30,759 bases of DNA, taken from UBA6448 sp051893155. GTDB taxonomy: Bacteria > Bacillota_I > Bacilli_A > RF39 > UBA660. Below the pieces are notes generated by a model. The model searched no databases. It was given only the letters and a program-made list of their open reading frames with translations, and was not told the origin of the DNA. Position 1 is the stretch's first letter. Every line of letters starts with the position of its first letter. The stretch spans positions 1 through 30,759 of the forward strand of contig JBJFGY010000104.1 of the NCBI GenBank assembly GCA_051893155.1, given 5' to 3'. Of this stretch, positions 24,329-30,759 are shown piece after piece. The translations under genes were made by a program, and so were the position numbers.

Positions 24329-25296
24329 GATTTACCATCTTCATAAAGTGGTTTATGAATTGCACATTTTAATTTAGCATAAAAATCTAATTCATCTTTT
24401 AATAAATAATCAGCATATATAACTAGATATTTATTATCTAATTGATAAATTAAAGCAATTCTTCCTTTATTTTGATCAACTTTATAAATAGATTTAATTA
24501 CAATGAAATTATAAATATCAATAACTTCTTTTTGTTCTTTAATAACTTTAAATTCATTTAAAGCTAAATCATTTTTAACAAGTTCAGTAAATTCTGTTAA
24601 ATCTTTGTTAGATTCTTTATAATATGCTTCAATATATTCATGATTTTCTAAACTTCTCGCAGAAAATAAATATTTACTATTTCTAAAATAACTATGAGAT
24701 TGATAATATTCTCTAAACATTGATTTAGGAAATTTTATTGAGATATTAAATTTTGTTAAATAAACATTATTTTCATCATTAGGAATATGGCCAGTTTTAA
24801 ATTTAACATCATTTTTTAATAATGTTTTAAAGAATTTATGAAAATTTTCTGAATTAAATGAAACATCAAAAGTAGTATTTTTATTTATTTTCACAATTAA
24901 TTTTGCATTCGGAATATATGTAACAAGTTGAATTTTTGACACTTTAGTATTTAATTTTTTTCTAAACAATCTTTCAACTATAATATCATCGCCACATACA
25001 GTAACACATTTATATTTACAAAGTGCATAAATAACCAGTAATAAACATTCTATTATAAGTAAAGAATAACTTAAAAATAGTTTTAAATTAATAGCAAAAT
25101 ATATACAAAATAATGCAATCATTAAAGTAGACATATATACAATTGTACCAATCCATTTTTGATAAAAAACATTATAATTTTCATCATCATTTTTTGCAAA
25201 AATAAATTCTGGTTTTAAAAATAAAATAATTGTATTAATTACTAAAAAAAAGACAGAACATACTATACATATAACACTTTTGATAATTGGACTCAT
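24310..25296 (-). CDS. Membrane-anchored hypothetical protein, 328 aa
   Basis: The protein starts with three hydrophobic helices (about 5-28, 50-70 and 72-95), followed by a soluble, beta-rich region of 230 residues. That region includes CGDDIIVERLFRKKLNTKVS, which has the pattern of PH-like membrane-associated domains, but no family is certain. GGTGATTT precedes ATG 25296. The gene lies 7 bases after the 104-aa gene and is in one operon with it. The lack of catalytic motifs favours a structural or sensory role at the membrane. Confidence 0.65.
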   Translation of the reverse strand: MSPIIKSVICIVCSVFFLVINTIILFLKPEFIFAKNDDENYNVFYQKWIGTIVYMSTLMIALFCIYFAINLKLFLSYSLLIIECLLLVIYALCKYKCVTVCGDDIIVERLFRKKLNTKVSKIQLVTYIPNAKLIVKINKNTTFDVSFNSENFHKFFKTLLKNDVKFKTGHIPNDENNVYLTKFNISIKFPKSMFREYYQSHSYFRNSKYLFSARSLENHEYIEAYYKESNKDLTEFTELVKNDLALNEFKVIKEQKEVIDIYNFIVIKSIYKVDQNKGRIALIYQLDNKYLVIYADYLLKDELDFYAKLKCAIHKPLYEDGKSRLVRV

Positions 25297-25303
25297 AAAT
25301 CAC

Positions 25304-25618
25304 CTATTCTAATGTAAGAGTAGCACAATCATCATCTGTCTTACAAATCTTTTCACTATTATTCAATTTAATTTCTTTATCATCACCATTATAATTACGT
25401 ATCACAATTTTATTACCCTCAGTTGCAATAATCTCTGCATCAATTTCTTTTATTATATCTCCTACTTTTAAATTAGTATAATCTGTTTCATTTTCATTAT
25501 ACATAACTATAAGTTTAGTATAACCTTCCTCTTTTTTATGTGATTTACTATAAATAAAAACTCCACAAACTAAAATTGCAATGGCAACAATAATTGGAAT
25601 AATTTTTTTACTTTCCAT
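25304..25618 (-). CDS. Small secreted or membrane-anchored protein, 104 aa
   Basis: One N-terminal hydrophobic segment (IIPIIVAIAILVCGVFIY, about 6-23) works as signal anchor, followed by a soluble beta-rich domain with many acidic residues and two cysteines near the end (KICKTDDDCATL). The cysteine pair could form a disulfide outside the cell. GGAAGGG precedes ATG 25618. It is the first gene of a pair with the following membrane protein. Function unknown. Confidence 0.65.
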   Translation of the reverse strand: MESKKIIPIIVAIAILVCGVFIYSKSHKKEEGYTKLIVMYNENETDYTNLKVGDIIKEIDAEIIATEGNKIVIRNYNGDDKEIKLNNSEKICKTDDDCATLTLE

Positions 25619-25746
25619 CTAATCATACCCTTCCTATAATAATTATAAAGTAAATTGTTAAATTAGTAAAGTAAAAATCTTTATTAGCAATTTTATTAAT
25701 TTCCTGTTTTTATTTTTTGATAAACTATAATATTAAAAAATCAATT

Positions 25747-25769
25747 AAAAAAATCTTATTGCTAAGATT
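25747..25769 (-). terminator. Rho-independent terminator of the lipoprotein gene
   Basis: On the minus strand AATCTTA (25769-25763), a GCAA tetraloop and TAAGATT (25758-25752) form a perfect 7-bp stem followed by TTTTT. The stop codon of the lipoprotein gene lies within the first arm and loop. Confidence 0.8.
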
Positions 25770-26304
25770 CATAATCATATATACCATGAATTTTTTCTAT
25801 ATCAGAATTAGATAAACTACTTACAATCCATCCATCCGAAGTATTTACTACATAAAAATCAATTGTATATTGTACTCTTTCTGTAGTATCTTTCATTTTA
25901 TTTAGTTTATATGTTATAAATTTATTTGAATCGTATTTTCCATCAGAATCTTTAAATTCATCAGGATTATTTGCAAGATATGTTGTAGCATCTTTTTGAG
26001 CTTTATACAAATCATAAACATCTATTTTAACAGTAATTGTAGCTTCATCACCATTATAATCTTCTTTTTCAATTTCATAAGTAAGATCAGTATATTGTTT
26101 TTTAAAGATATCTTCATATTTTTCAGAATTTTCATCATTTAAATTTTCTTTTTCAACAATATCTTTCATATCTGTAAGTACATTAACATCTAAATTTTTA
26201 TAATTATCTAAATATTTTTTAACTGCATCTGTAGCTGTTTTTCCACAACCAGTAAGCATAAATGTAATTATAAGCGTTAATACTATTCCATAAAATTTTT
26301 TCAT
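25762..26304 (-). CDS. Lipoprotein, 180 aa
   Basis: The N-terminus MKKFYGIVLTLIITFMLTGC is a lipoprotein signal peptide with lipobox LTGC; C20 would be lipid-modified and the protein anchored outside. The mature part is acidic and helical at first (TDAVKKYLDNYKNLD), then beta-rich with VQYTIDFYVVNTSDGWIVSS, like the NTF2-type or DUF4878-type lipoproteins of Firmicutes. GGTGAA precedes ATG 26304. It is a single gene ended by a strong terminator. No binding partner can be named. Confidence 0.75.
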   Translation of the reverse strand: MKKFYGIVLTLIITFMLTGCGKTATDAVKKYLDNYKNLDVNVLTDMKDIVEKENLNDENSEKYEDIFKKQYTDLTYEIEKEDYNGDEATITVKIDVYDLYKAQKDATTYLANNPDEFKDSDGKYDSNKFITYKLNKMKDTTERVQYTIDFYVVNTSDGWIVSSLSNSDIEKIHGIYDYES

Positions 26305-26341
26305 ATATTCACCATTTATATTATTTACAACAAATAATATT

Positions 26342-26929
26342 TTATACTACTTTATATGACTTTATAATCAAGTTACATAACTTTTTTTCATCATTAGTAA
26401 TAGGAAGTAATAATTTTTTTTGCATTTTGCATAATATTTTTTTAATATCTTCTTCTTCACATTTAAACCATTCATAATATAAATATTTAATTTTATCAAT
26501 ATTGTTATTTTCATATAATTTATTAATTTCTAAATTTATTATTCTCTTAATTTTTTCTTCAAACCTTAAGTTAAATGGTTTTTCTACTTTTTTAACTATT
26601 TTGTAACTTATATTTTCAAACTTTAAATATCTTATTAAATTACTTATTTTATATTCATCTTTTAAACTTAAACTACTTTTATAATTACTTTTGCCATTTT
26701 TATCAAAGTCTATTGCTATAAATTCATATTCATCAGTAAATATCAAAGGAATATCTTTTATATATTTTATATCTATTTTAATTATATTATTTATTAAATC
26801 TTGCAAAACATCTGGTTTTACTTTATAAACATATACTTTTTTGAAATTTTCAATATTATCATCCTCAAGCCATTCGTAAAATGGATAAAATTTATCTAAA
26901 AAGTTTAAAGTAATATTATTTATAATCAT
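26342..26929 (-). CDS. DUF3603-like protein
   Basis: The 195-aa product begins MIINNITLNFLDKFYPFYEW and contains KIKYLYYEWFKCEEED near its end, a pattern that I connect with DUF3603 proteins of Bacilli. Function is unknown and the call rests on memory. ATG 26929 is chosen because AAAGGGG (26944-26938) precedes it; the frame from 26947 would include this site. It overlaps the upstream membrane-protein gene by 14 nt, so the two are translationally coupled. Confidence 0.6.
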   Translation of the reverse strand: MIINNITLNFLDKFYPFYEWLEDDNIENFKKVYVYKVKPDVLQDLINNIIKIDIKYIKDIPLIFTDEYEFIAIDFDKNGKSNYKSSLSLKDEYKISNLIRYLKFENISYKIVKKVEKPFNLRFEEKIKRIINLEINKLYENNNIDKIKYLYYEWFKCEEEDIKKILCKMQKKLLLPITNDEKKLCNLIIKSYKVV

Positions 26930-27128
26930 ATATTTTTCCCCTTTCATAGACTAATATTAATATTAAAATACCAATAAAAAAAATATTACATTCAGGTCTA
27001 CTAATAATAAAATTTACAAAATGAATAAAACTATACCCAATAAAAAACAAATTTATATTTATAATTATAAAAAATAAACCTACCGTTATTAATAAAATAC
27101 CTAATATATAAAAAATTAAAGTTTTCAT
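26916..27128 (-). CDS. Small two-helix membrane protein, 70 aa
   Basis: Two hydrophobic helices (about 3-28 and 45-63) flank a loop, HFVNFIISRPECN, and a basic tail follows. ATG 27128 has no obvious Shine-Dalgarno site. The gene is accepted because it fills the space between uppP and the DUF3603-like gene and overlaps the latter by 14 nt, and because its composition is typical of a real membrane protein. Function unknown. Confidence 0.5.
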   Translation of the reverse strand: MKTLIFYILGILLITVGLFFIIININLFFIGYSFIHFVNFIISRPECNIFFIGILILILVYERGKIYDYK

Positions 27129-27184
27129 AATAAATTTTATTATAAAAAAAAATTAATATTATATACTTTATTAAGGTGATTTTA

Positions 27185-27997
27185 ATGGAAATATTTAAAT
27201 ATATAATTATTGCAATAATTCAAGGTATTACAGAGCCATTGCCTGTATCATCATCAGGTCATATGTTTTTATTTAAAAAAATATTTAATACTAATATGTT
27301 TAATGATTTAAATTATGAAATAATTTGCAATTTTGGTTCTTTTTTAGCAATATTATTTATATATAGAAAAGATGTAATAAAAATAATTAAAGATTTTTTT
27401 TCATATATATTTAATAAAAAAAATAGAAATAAATATATTTTTGGATATAGATATGGATTAAATATTATTATTAGTTCTATTCCCGTAGGTATTTGTGGTT
27501 TATTATTTAAAAATATAATTGAAAAAAGACTTGCAAATATTATAGTATTAGGTTTTGCTTTTTTGCTTACTGCATTAAGTTTATTTATTGTTAAAGATAT
27601 AAAAGGTCAAAAAGAAGATAAAGATATTAATATTAAAGACGCTATAATAATTGGTCTATTTCAAATGATAACTTTAATACCTGGAATTTCAAGAAGTGGT
27701 ACTGTCCTAGTTGCATGTTTAATGCGTAAATTAAAAAAAGAAAATGCATTAAAATATACATTTATGTTATATTTCCCAGTTAGTATTGGAGCAATGATTC
27801 TAGGAATTAAAGATATTATAGTAAGTCCAAATTTAAATTTACTAATTATGCCATATATTATTGGTATGATAGTAGCAACAATTGTTACCTATTTTTCATT
27901 TGAATGGTTAAGTAATATGGTCAAAAAAGGAAAATTAATATATTTTGCCATTTATTGTCTTTTATTAGCAGGATTTGTATTCATATATTTTAGGTAA
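27185..27997 (+). CDS. uppP: Undecaprenyl-diphosphatase UppP (BacA)
   Basis: The 270-aa multi-pass protein has both UppP signature regions: ITEPLPVSSSGH (15-26) and PGISRSGT (166-173) with catalytic R170. It converts undecaprenyl pyrophosphate to the monophosphate so the carrier can be reused for peptidoglycan, and it gives bacitracin resistance when abundant. The first motif reads TEPLPVSSSGH where many homologues have TEFLPISSSGH. The start is ATG 27185, behind AAGGTGAT, so three residues of the longer frame are dropped. A bidirectional terminator follows. Confidence 0.93.
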   Translation: MEIFKYIIIAIIQGITEPLPVSSSGHMFLFKKIFNTNMFNDLNYEIICNFGSFLAILFIYRKDVIKIIKDFFSYIFNKKNRNKYIFGYRYGLNIIISSIPVGICGLLFKNIIEKRLANIIVLGFAFLLTALSLFIVKDIKGQKEDKDINIKDAIIIGLFQMITLIPGISRSGTVLVACLMRKLKKENALKYTFMLYFPVSIGAMILGIKDIIVSPNLNLLIMPYIIGMIVATIVTYFSFEWLSNMVKKGKLIYFAIYCLLLAGFVFIYFR

Positions 27998-28000
27998 ATA

Positions 28001-28025
28001 AAAAAATGCAATTTATGCATTTTTT
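28001..28025. terminator. Bidirectional terminator between uppP and the ytxH-like gene
   Basis: AAAAAATGCA (28001-28010) and its reverse complement (28016-28025) enclose a 5-nt loop, giving a 10-bp stem with A/T tracts at both sides. The last codons and stop of the ytxH-like gene lie inside it. Confidence 0.8.
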
Positions 28026-28444
28026 GTTTTTTTAGGTTTTTCTTCTACTGGAGATTTATCTTCAATAGAATCCGCTAATTTTTTTAATGTATCAGATGCA
28101 AGTTTTCTTACTTCTTTAGCTGCTTTTTCAACAGTAGGAGTAGCTTTTTCTGATGCTAATTTAACAAGATCTGTAGCTTTATCTTTTATTTGTGTTGCCT
28201 TTTGAATAGCTATTTCTTTAGCTTTTTCTTTATCTAAAGATCTTATTTCATTTTGCAATTCTGTAACTTTTTCAGTTATATTTTCTTTTACTTCTTCAGT
28301 ATCTAAACTTTTAACTTTATCTAAAAGTTCATTACACTTATTAATTAGATCTTTACGGTTTTCTTTTCCAGATTTTGGTGCAAGAAGCATTCCAAGTCCA
28401 AGACCAACACCTGCTCCTAATAAAAATTTACCTTTTTTACTCAT
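28013..28444 (-). CDS. YtxH-domain protein
   Basis: The protein opens with KFLLGAGVGLGLGMLLAPKS, the glycine-rich membrane segment and APKSG motif of YtxH-like proteins, followed by a long amphipathic helix of lysine, glutamate and alanine (about 30-130). These proteins are linked to general stress in Bacillus; precise function unknown. ATG 28444 is favoured over 28453, which is too close to GGAAGGG. Its start overlaps the end of the ytxG-like gene, the same order as ytxG-ytxH in Bacillus subtilis. Confidence 0.8.
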   Translation of the reverse strand: MSKKGKFLLGAGVGLGLGMLLAPKSGKENRKDLINKCNELLDKVKSLDTEEVKENITEKVTELQNEIRSLDKEKAKEIAIQKATQIKDKATDLVKLASEKATPTVEKAAKEVRKLASDTLKKLADSIEDKSPVEEKPKKTKNA

Positions 28445-28724
28445 CTTCTTCATTCCCTTCCTTTCCTTTTAAAAATAATTTACTAAATAAATTTGCAAAA
28501 AAATCTACGACATTATCTATAATTTTATTTAATCTATTTGAAGTAATATTTAATACATCAAATATTGGATTTAATGAATTAACTTTATTATCTATATTAT
28601 CAACTATTTTTGTAGCTTTATTTAATGTATTAATTATTTTAATACCTATTATAATGCCTATTATAATTAAAACTATCAATAAAATATATATGACAATTGG
28701 TAAAAAACTTGCTAAAAATTCCAA
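28437..28724 (-). CDS. YtxG-like (DUF948-type) membrane protein
   Basis: The 95-aa product has one N-terminal transmembrane helix (about 5-33) and a helical region (TLNKATKIVDNIDNKVNSLN) with the spacing of DUF948/YtxG proteins; the call rests partly on the ytxH neighbour. Translation starts at TTG 28724, with GGAAGGTGA at good distance and no ATG nearby. It begins two bases after the stop of the preceding gene and overlaps the ytxH-like gene by 8 bases, so all three are coupled. Confidence 0.7.
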   Translation of the reverse strand: MEFLASFLPIVIYILLIVLIIIGIIIGIKIINTLNKATKIVDNIDNKVNSLNPIFDVLNITSNRLNKIIDNVVDFFANLFSKLFLKGKEGNEEDE

Positions 28725-28726
28725 TT

Positions 28727-29572
28727 TTATTCACCTTCCTTTTTATCATACATAGAATCAATTAAATCAAATAAGTCACTTTCTAATGTATCCTCACTAT
28801 CGTTAACCTTAGGAACTTCTTTAGTTATTTCATCATTACGTGGTTTATATTGAATTTTTTCTTCAACATCTTTTAGTTCATTTTCCAAATCGTTATCAAT
28901 ATCAACAATTACATCAGAAGTATCTTCTAAAAGTTCATCAATGGTTCTTGCTTTTTCTTCTTTTTCTTGAGGCTTTGATAAAGTAACAGTTTCACTTTGA
29001 TCATAGAAAGTTCTTACTTCAGGTTTTTCTTTAACTTCCCCAAAAGCTTTATCTCGTACCTTTTGAATATCTACTTTATTTTCATATTTTTCAATATCTT
29101 CATTTCGATAATCCTTATCTAAAACACCATATACTGGAGAAATTATTGGAGAAGGTTTAAACTTCTTCCTTTCTATAGTTTCGACAGTTTCTATTTTTTC
29201 ATACCTACCATAATCTGTTCTTCTTTCAATTTTTTTCTTTCTTTCATAATCAAGAACATTATTATATCTATTTGTTGGTTTTTGAATAGGTTTTGGAGTT
29301 TCTACTGGTTTTGGTGCTTGAGGCTTGGCTTCCTCAAATTCTTCTTCATCAAAATCTAAAAATGGATAAGAATTACTTCTAAATACTTCTTTTTCACTTT
29401 GAATATTTTTTTCTTCTTTTGGAGTTTGAGTAGATACAACTTTTTTTTCTTCTGTTTTAACAACTTCTTTTGGAGTAGTTTGCTCATTTCTCATTTCTGG
29501 TGTAATTTTAATTTGTTCAGTATATTCCTCTTCATCAAATAAGATATCTTTAACTTTTTTAAATAAACCCAT
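28727..29572 (-). CDS. Disordered protein with SepF-like N-terminal helix
   Basis: The first residues, MGLFKKVKDILFDEEEYTE, look like the membrane-binding amphipathic helix that begins SepF. No SepF core domain follows. Instead there is a long proline-, glutamate- and lysine-rich disordered linker, an ordered-looking motif at about residues 125-160 (KFKPSPIISPVYGVLDKDY), and an acidic helical end (about 215-275). It might act as an adaptor tethering cell-division or envelope factors to the membrane. GGAAGGTGA precedes ATG 29572. It lies between a lipoprotein gene and the ytxG-like gene. Function inferred only from the N-terminus. Confidence 0.7.
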   Translation of the reverse strand: MGLFKKVKDILFDEEEYTEQIKITPEMRNEQTTPKEVVKTEEKKVVSTQTPKEEKNIQSEKEVFRSNSYPFLDFDEEEFEEAKPQAPKPVETPKPIQKPTNRYNNVLDYERKKKIERRTDYGRYEKIETVETIERKKFKPSPIISPVYGVLDKDYRNEDIEKYENKVDIQKVRDKAFGEVKEKPEVRTFYDQSETVTLSKPQEKEEKARTIDELLEDTSDVIVDIDNDLENELKDVEEKIQYKPRNDEITKEVPKVNDSEDTLESDLFDLIDSMYDKKEGE

Positions 29573-29584
29573 AATTTCACCTTC

Positions 29585-30235
29585 CTAATTAATTAAATCT
29601 GAATCTATTGAATCATCTATAATAATACTATCTTCAGTACCATCATCAATAATATTTAAATAACTACTATCTTTACTCTTAGGATTAAATATATCATATG
29701 TTTCTTCTTTAAAATTTTGTGACTTATTATTAACAAGTGGTTCTATAATCATATCATTATATTCCAAATCCTTTAGGATAGTTACACAATTGTATAATGC
29801 TAGATTAATATCATCATAATCTACCATTACTTCTATTTTAGCATAATTATACATAATTTCAATCAAATATTGGTTATTTTCTTGTAAATTTATTTCAAGA
29901 TATCCATATTTTTCATCATTAGCTATTTTTTTTGAATAAAAACAAGCATCACATATTTCATATTCTTGTTTTACTTTTTCATAATAACTAATAATATCAA
30001 CATATAAATAATATTTATAATTTTCGCTAACTAAAACTTCATTATATTCATCATAACTTAATACACTTAACTCATTAGGTAAGTAAAATTTAAATGCAGA
30101 ATTATAAGTATTTTGTTTATTATTTTTAATAGAAATTGTATTTAAAATATCTTCATAAGATGAATCACTTATTTTAGTGCATCCAGAAACAAATAAAAAT
30201 GAAATTAATAAACAAATAATTAATTTATTTTTCAT
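29585..30235 (-). CDS. Lipoprotein, 216 aa
   Basis: MKNKLIICLLISFLFVSGC is a lipoprotein signal peptide with lipobox VSGC; C19 would carry the lipid. The mature part has a beta-rich region of about 150 residues with FKFYLPNELSVLSYDEYNEV, and ends in an asparagine- and aspartate-rich, probably disordered tail. AAAGGAAA precedes ATG 30235. It lies between trmB and the disordered-protein gene with short gaps, so it is likely part of one transcript. Function unknown. Confidence 0.75.
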   Translation of the reverse strand: MKNKLIICLLISFLFVSGCTKISDSSYEDILNTISIKNNKQNTYNSAFKFYLPNELSVLSYDEYNEVLVSENYKYYLYVDIISYYEKVKQEYEICDACFYSKKIANDEKYGYLEINLQENNQYLIEIMYNYAKIEVMVDYDDINLALYNCVTILKDLEYNDMIIEPLVNNKSQNFKEETYDIFNPKSKDSSYLNIIDDGTEDSIIIDDSIDSDLIN

Positions 30236-30263
30236 AATATTTTCCTTTACAATATAGATTATA

Positions 30264-30759
30264 TCATTTTTCTTTCAATACTTCTAGATATTTTATTTTA
30301 ATAGCTTTATTTGAAAATTTTTCTTCATATTCAGTCATAGGACTATTTATAATATTATCTAAATGTAAATCTTTTGATTCTTTTATTATGTTATAATCAT
30401 AATCAAGTAAACTTTCTTTTGAAAAATTAAAAAAATCATCATTATCAGTTTTTAATATTATTTTATTATTATCTTCAAACAAATTATCATATATTTTTAA
30501 AAAATTTTCATGAGTAAGTCTTCTTTTAGCATATCTTTTTTTAGGCCAAGGATCAGAAAAATTTAAATATATTGTATCTATTTTATTATATAAATAATTA
30601 GGTATATCTTTTACATCAATATTAAGTAATTTTAAATTATTTAATTCAAAACCATCTTCTTTATAACTATTAATTTTTTTTATTGCATAGCTTATTACAG
30701 AAGAATATTTTTCAATTCCAATATAATTTTTATTTGGATTATTTATTGCCATATTTATA
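30264..30759 (-). CDS. trmB: tRNA (guanine-N7-)-methyltransferase TrmB, 5' end cut off
   Basis: The visible part matches TrmB, which methylates G46 of the tRNA variable loop with AdoMet: NYIGIEKYSSV, the hallmark LNFSDPWPKKRYAKRRL, LKTDNDDFFNFS and the final TEYEEKF region. The GxGxG AdoMet-binding loop lies beyond the window, so an internal ATG at 30752 is not the true start. The order trmB, further genes, ytxG-like, ytxH-like resembles the Bacillus trmB-ytxGH neighbourhood. Confidence 0.92.
   Translation of the reverse strand, partial: INMAINNPNKNYIGIEKYSSVISYAIKKINSYKEDGFELNNLKLLNIDVKDIPNYLYNKIDTIYLNFSDPWPKKRYAKRRLTHENFLKIYDNLFEDNNKIILKTDNDDFFNFSKESLLDYDYNIIKESKDLHLDNIINSPMTEYEEKFSNKAIKIKYLEVLKEK

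Noticed and set aside
28375..28755. Plus-strand frame opposite the ytxG-like and ytxH-like genes
   Set aside because: Antisense shadow across two real coupled genes.
1..30759. CRISPR array or rRNA genes
   Set aside because: No regularly spaced repeats with unique spacers of CRISPR size and no GC-rich rRNA-like segment are visible; the repeats seen are short operator-like triplets.
1..30759. Mycoplasma-type code (TGA as tryptophan)
   Set aside because: TGA ends ku and other genes at sensible positions, and tryptophans in conserved motifs are TGG.

Overview
The window is very AT-rich and uses the standard bacterial code: TGA is a real stop (for example at the end of ku) and tryptophan is TGG. 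Shine-Dalgarno sites are Gram-positive in style (GGAGG, or a recurrent GGTGAT 5-6 nt before ATG). Two lipoproteins, a ytxG/ytxH-like pair near trmB and UppP all point to a low-GC Bacilli-type Firmicute, plausibly an uncultured gut lineage of the RF39/Erysipelotrichia kind. The lineage is inference.

Bases 1 to about 14,150 are accessory DNA. They hold an orphan gene; an AlbA_2/RecG-like regulator behind a clean promoter and a triple 11-bp repeat; a minus-strand operon of a DUF6414-like protein and a three-domain HD / RelA-SpoT-type HD / P-loop kinase protein; a decayed DUF3800 gene; an 18-codon stub of a serine recombinase behind an elaborate leader RNA; a TetR gene divergent from a membrane-protein operon; a divergent NUDIX/LysR pair, each broken by a one-base indel in an A/T run; a stretch of relics; and an intact DUF3800 gene. 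Each of the two DUF3800 genes is followed within a few bases of its stop by a foldable RNA. A second recurrent element (hairpin, CGCTCCAT, terminator hairpin) occurs four times between 886 and 10,255.

Bases about 14,290 to 30,759 look like ordinary chromosome: small membrane protein, DUF4474 protein plus metallophosphoesterase, ferritin-like protein, a 448-aa unknown, PAP2 phosphatase, a Ku/ligase/PE-POL end-joining operon, an acyl-CoA synthetase, envelope proteins and lipoproteins, a DUF3603-like protein, UppP, then a minus-strand run trmB - lipoprotein - disordered SepF-like-N-terminus protein - ytxG-like - ytxH-like.

The best candidates for something new are: (a) the DUF6414 + HD-RSH-kinase operon, a plausible nucleotide-signalling or defence module; (b) the two DUF3800-RNA pairs; (c) the recurrent CGCTCCAT leader element. 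The end-joining operon is also notable because its PE-POL gene seems to start at an ATG overlapping the ligase stop and then meets a TAA at codon 4.
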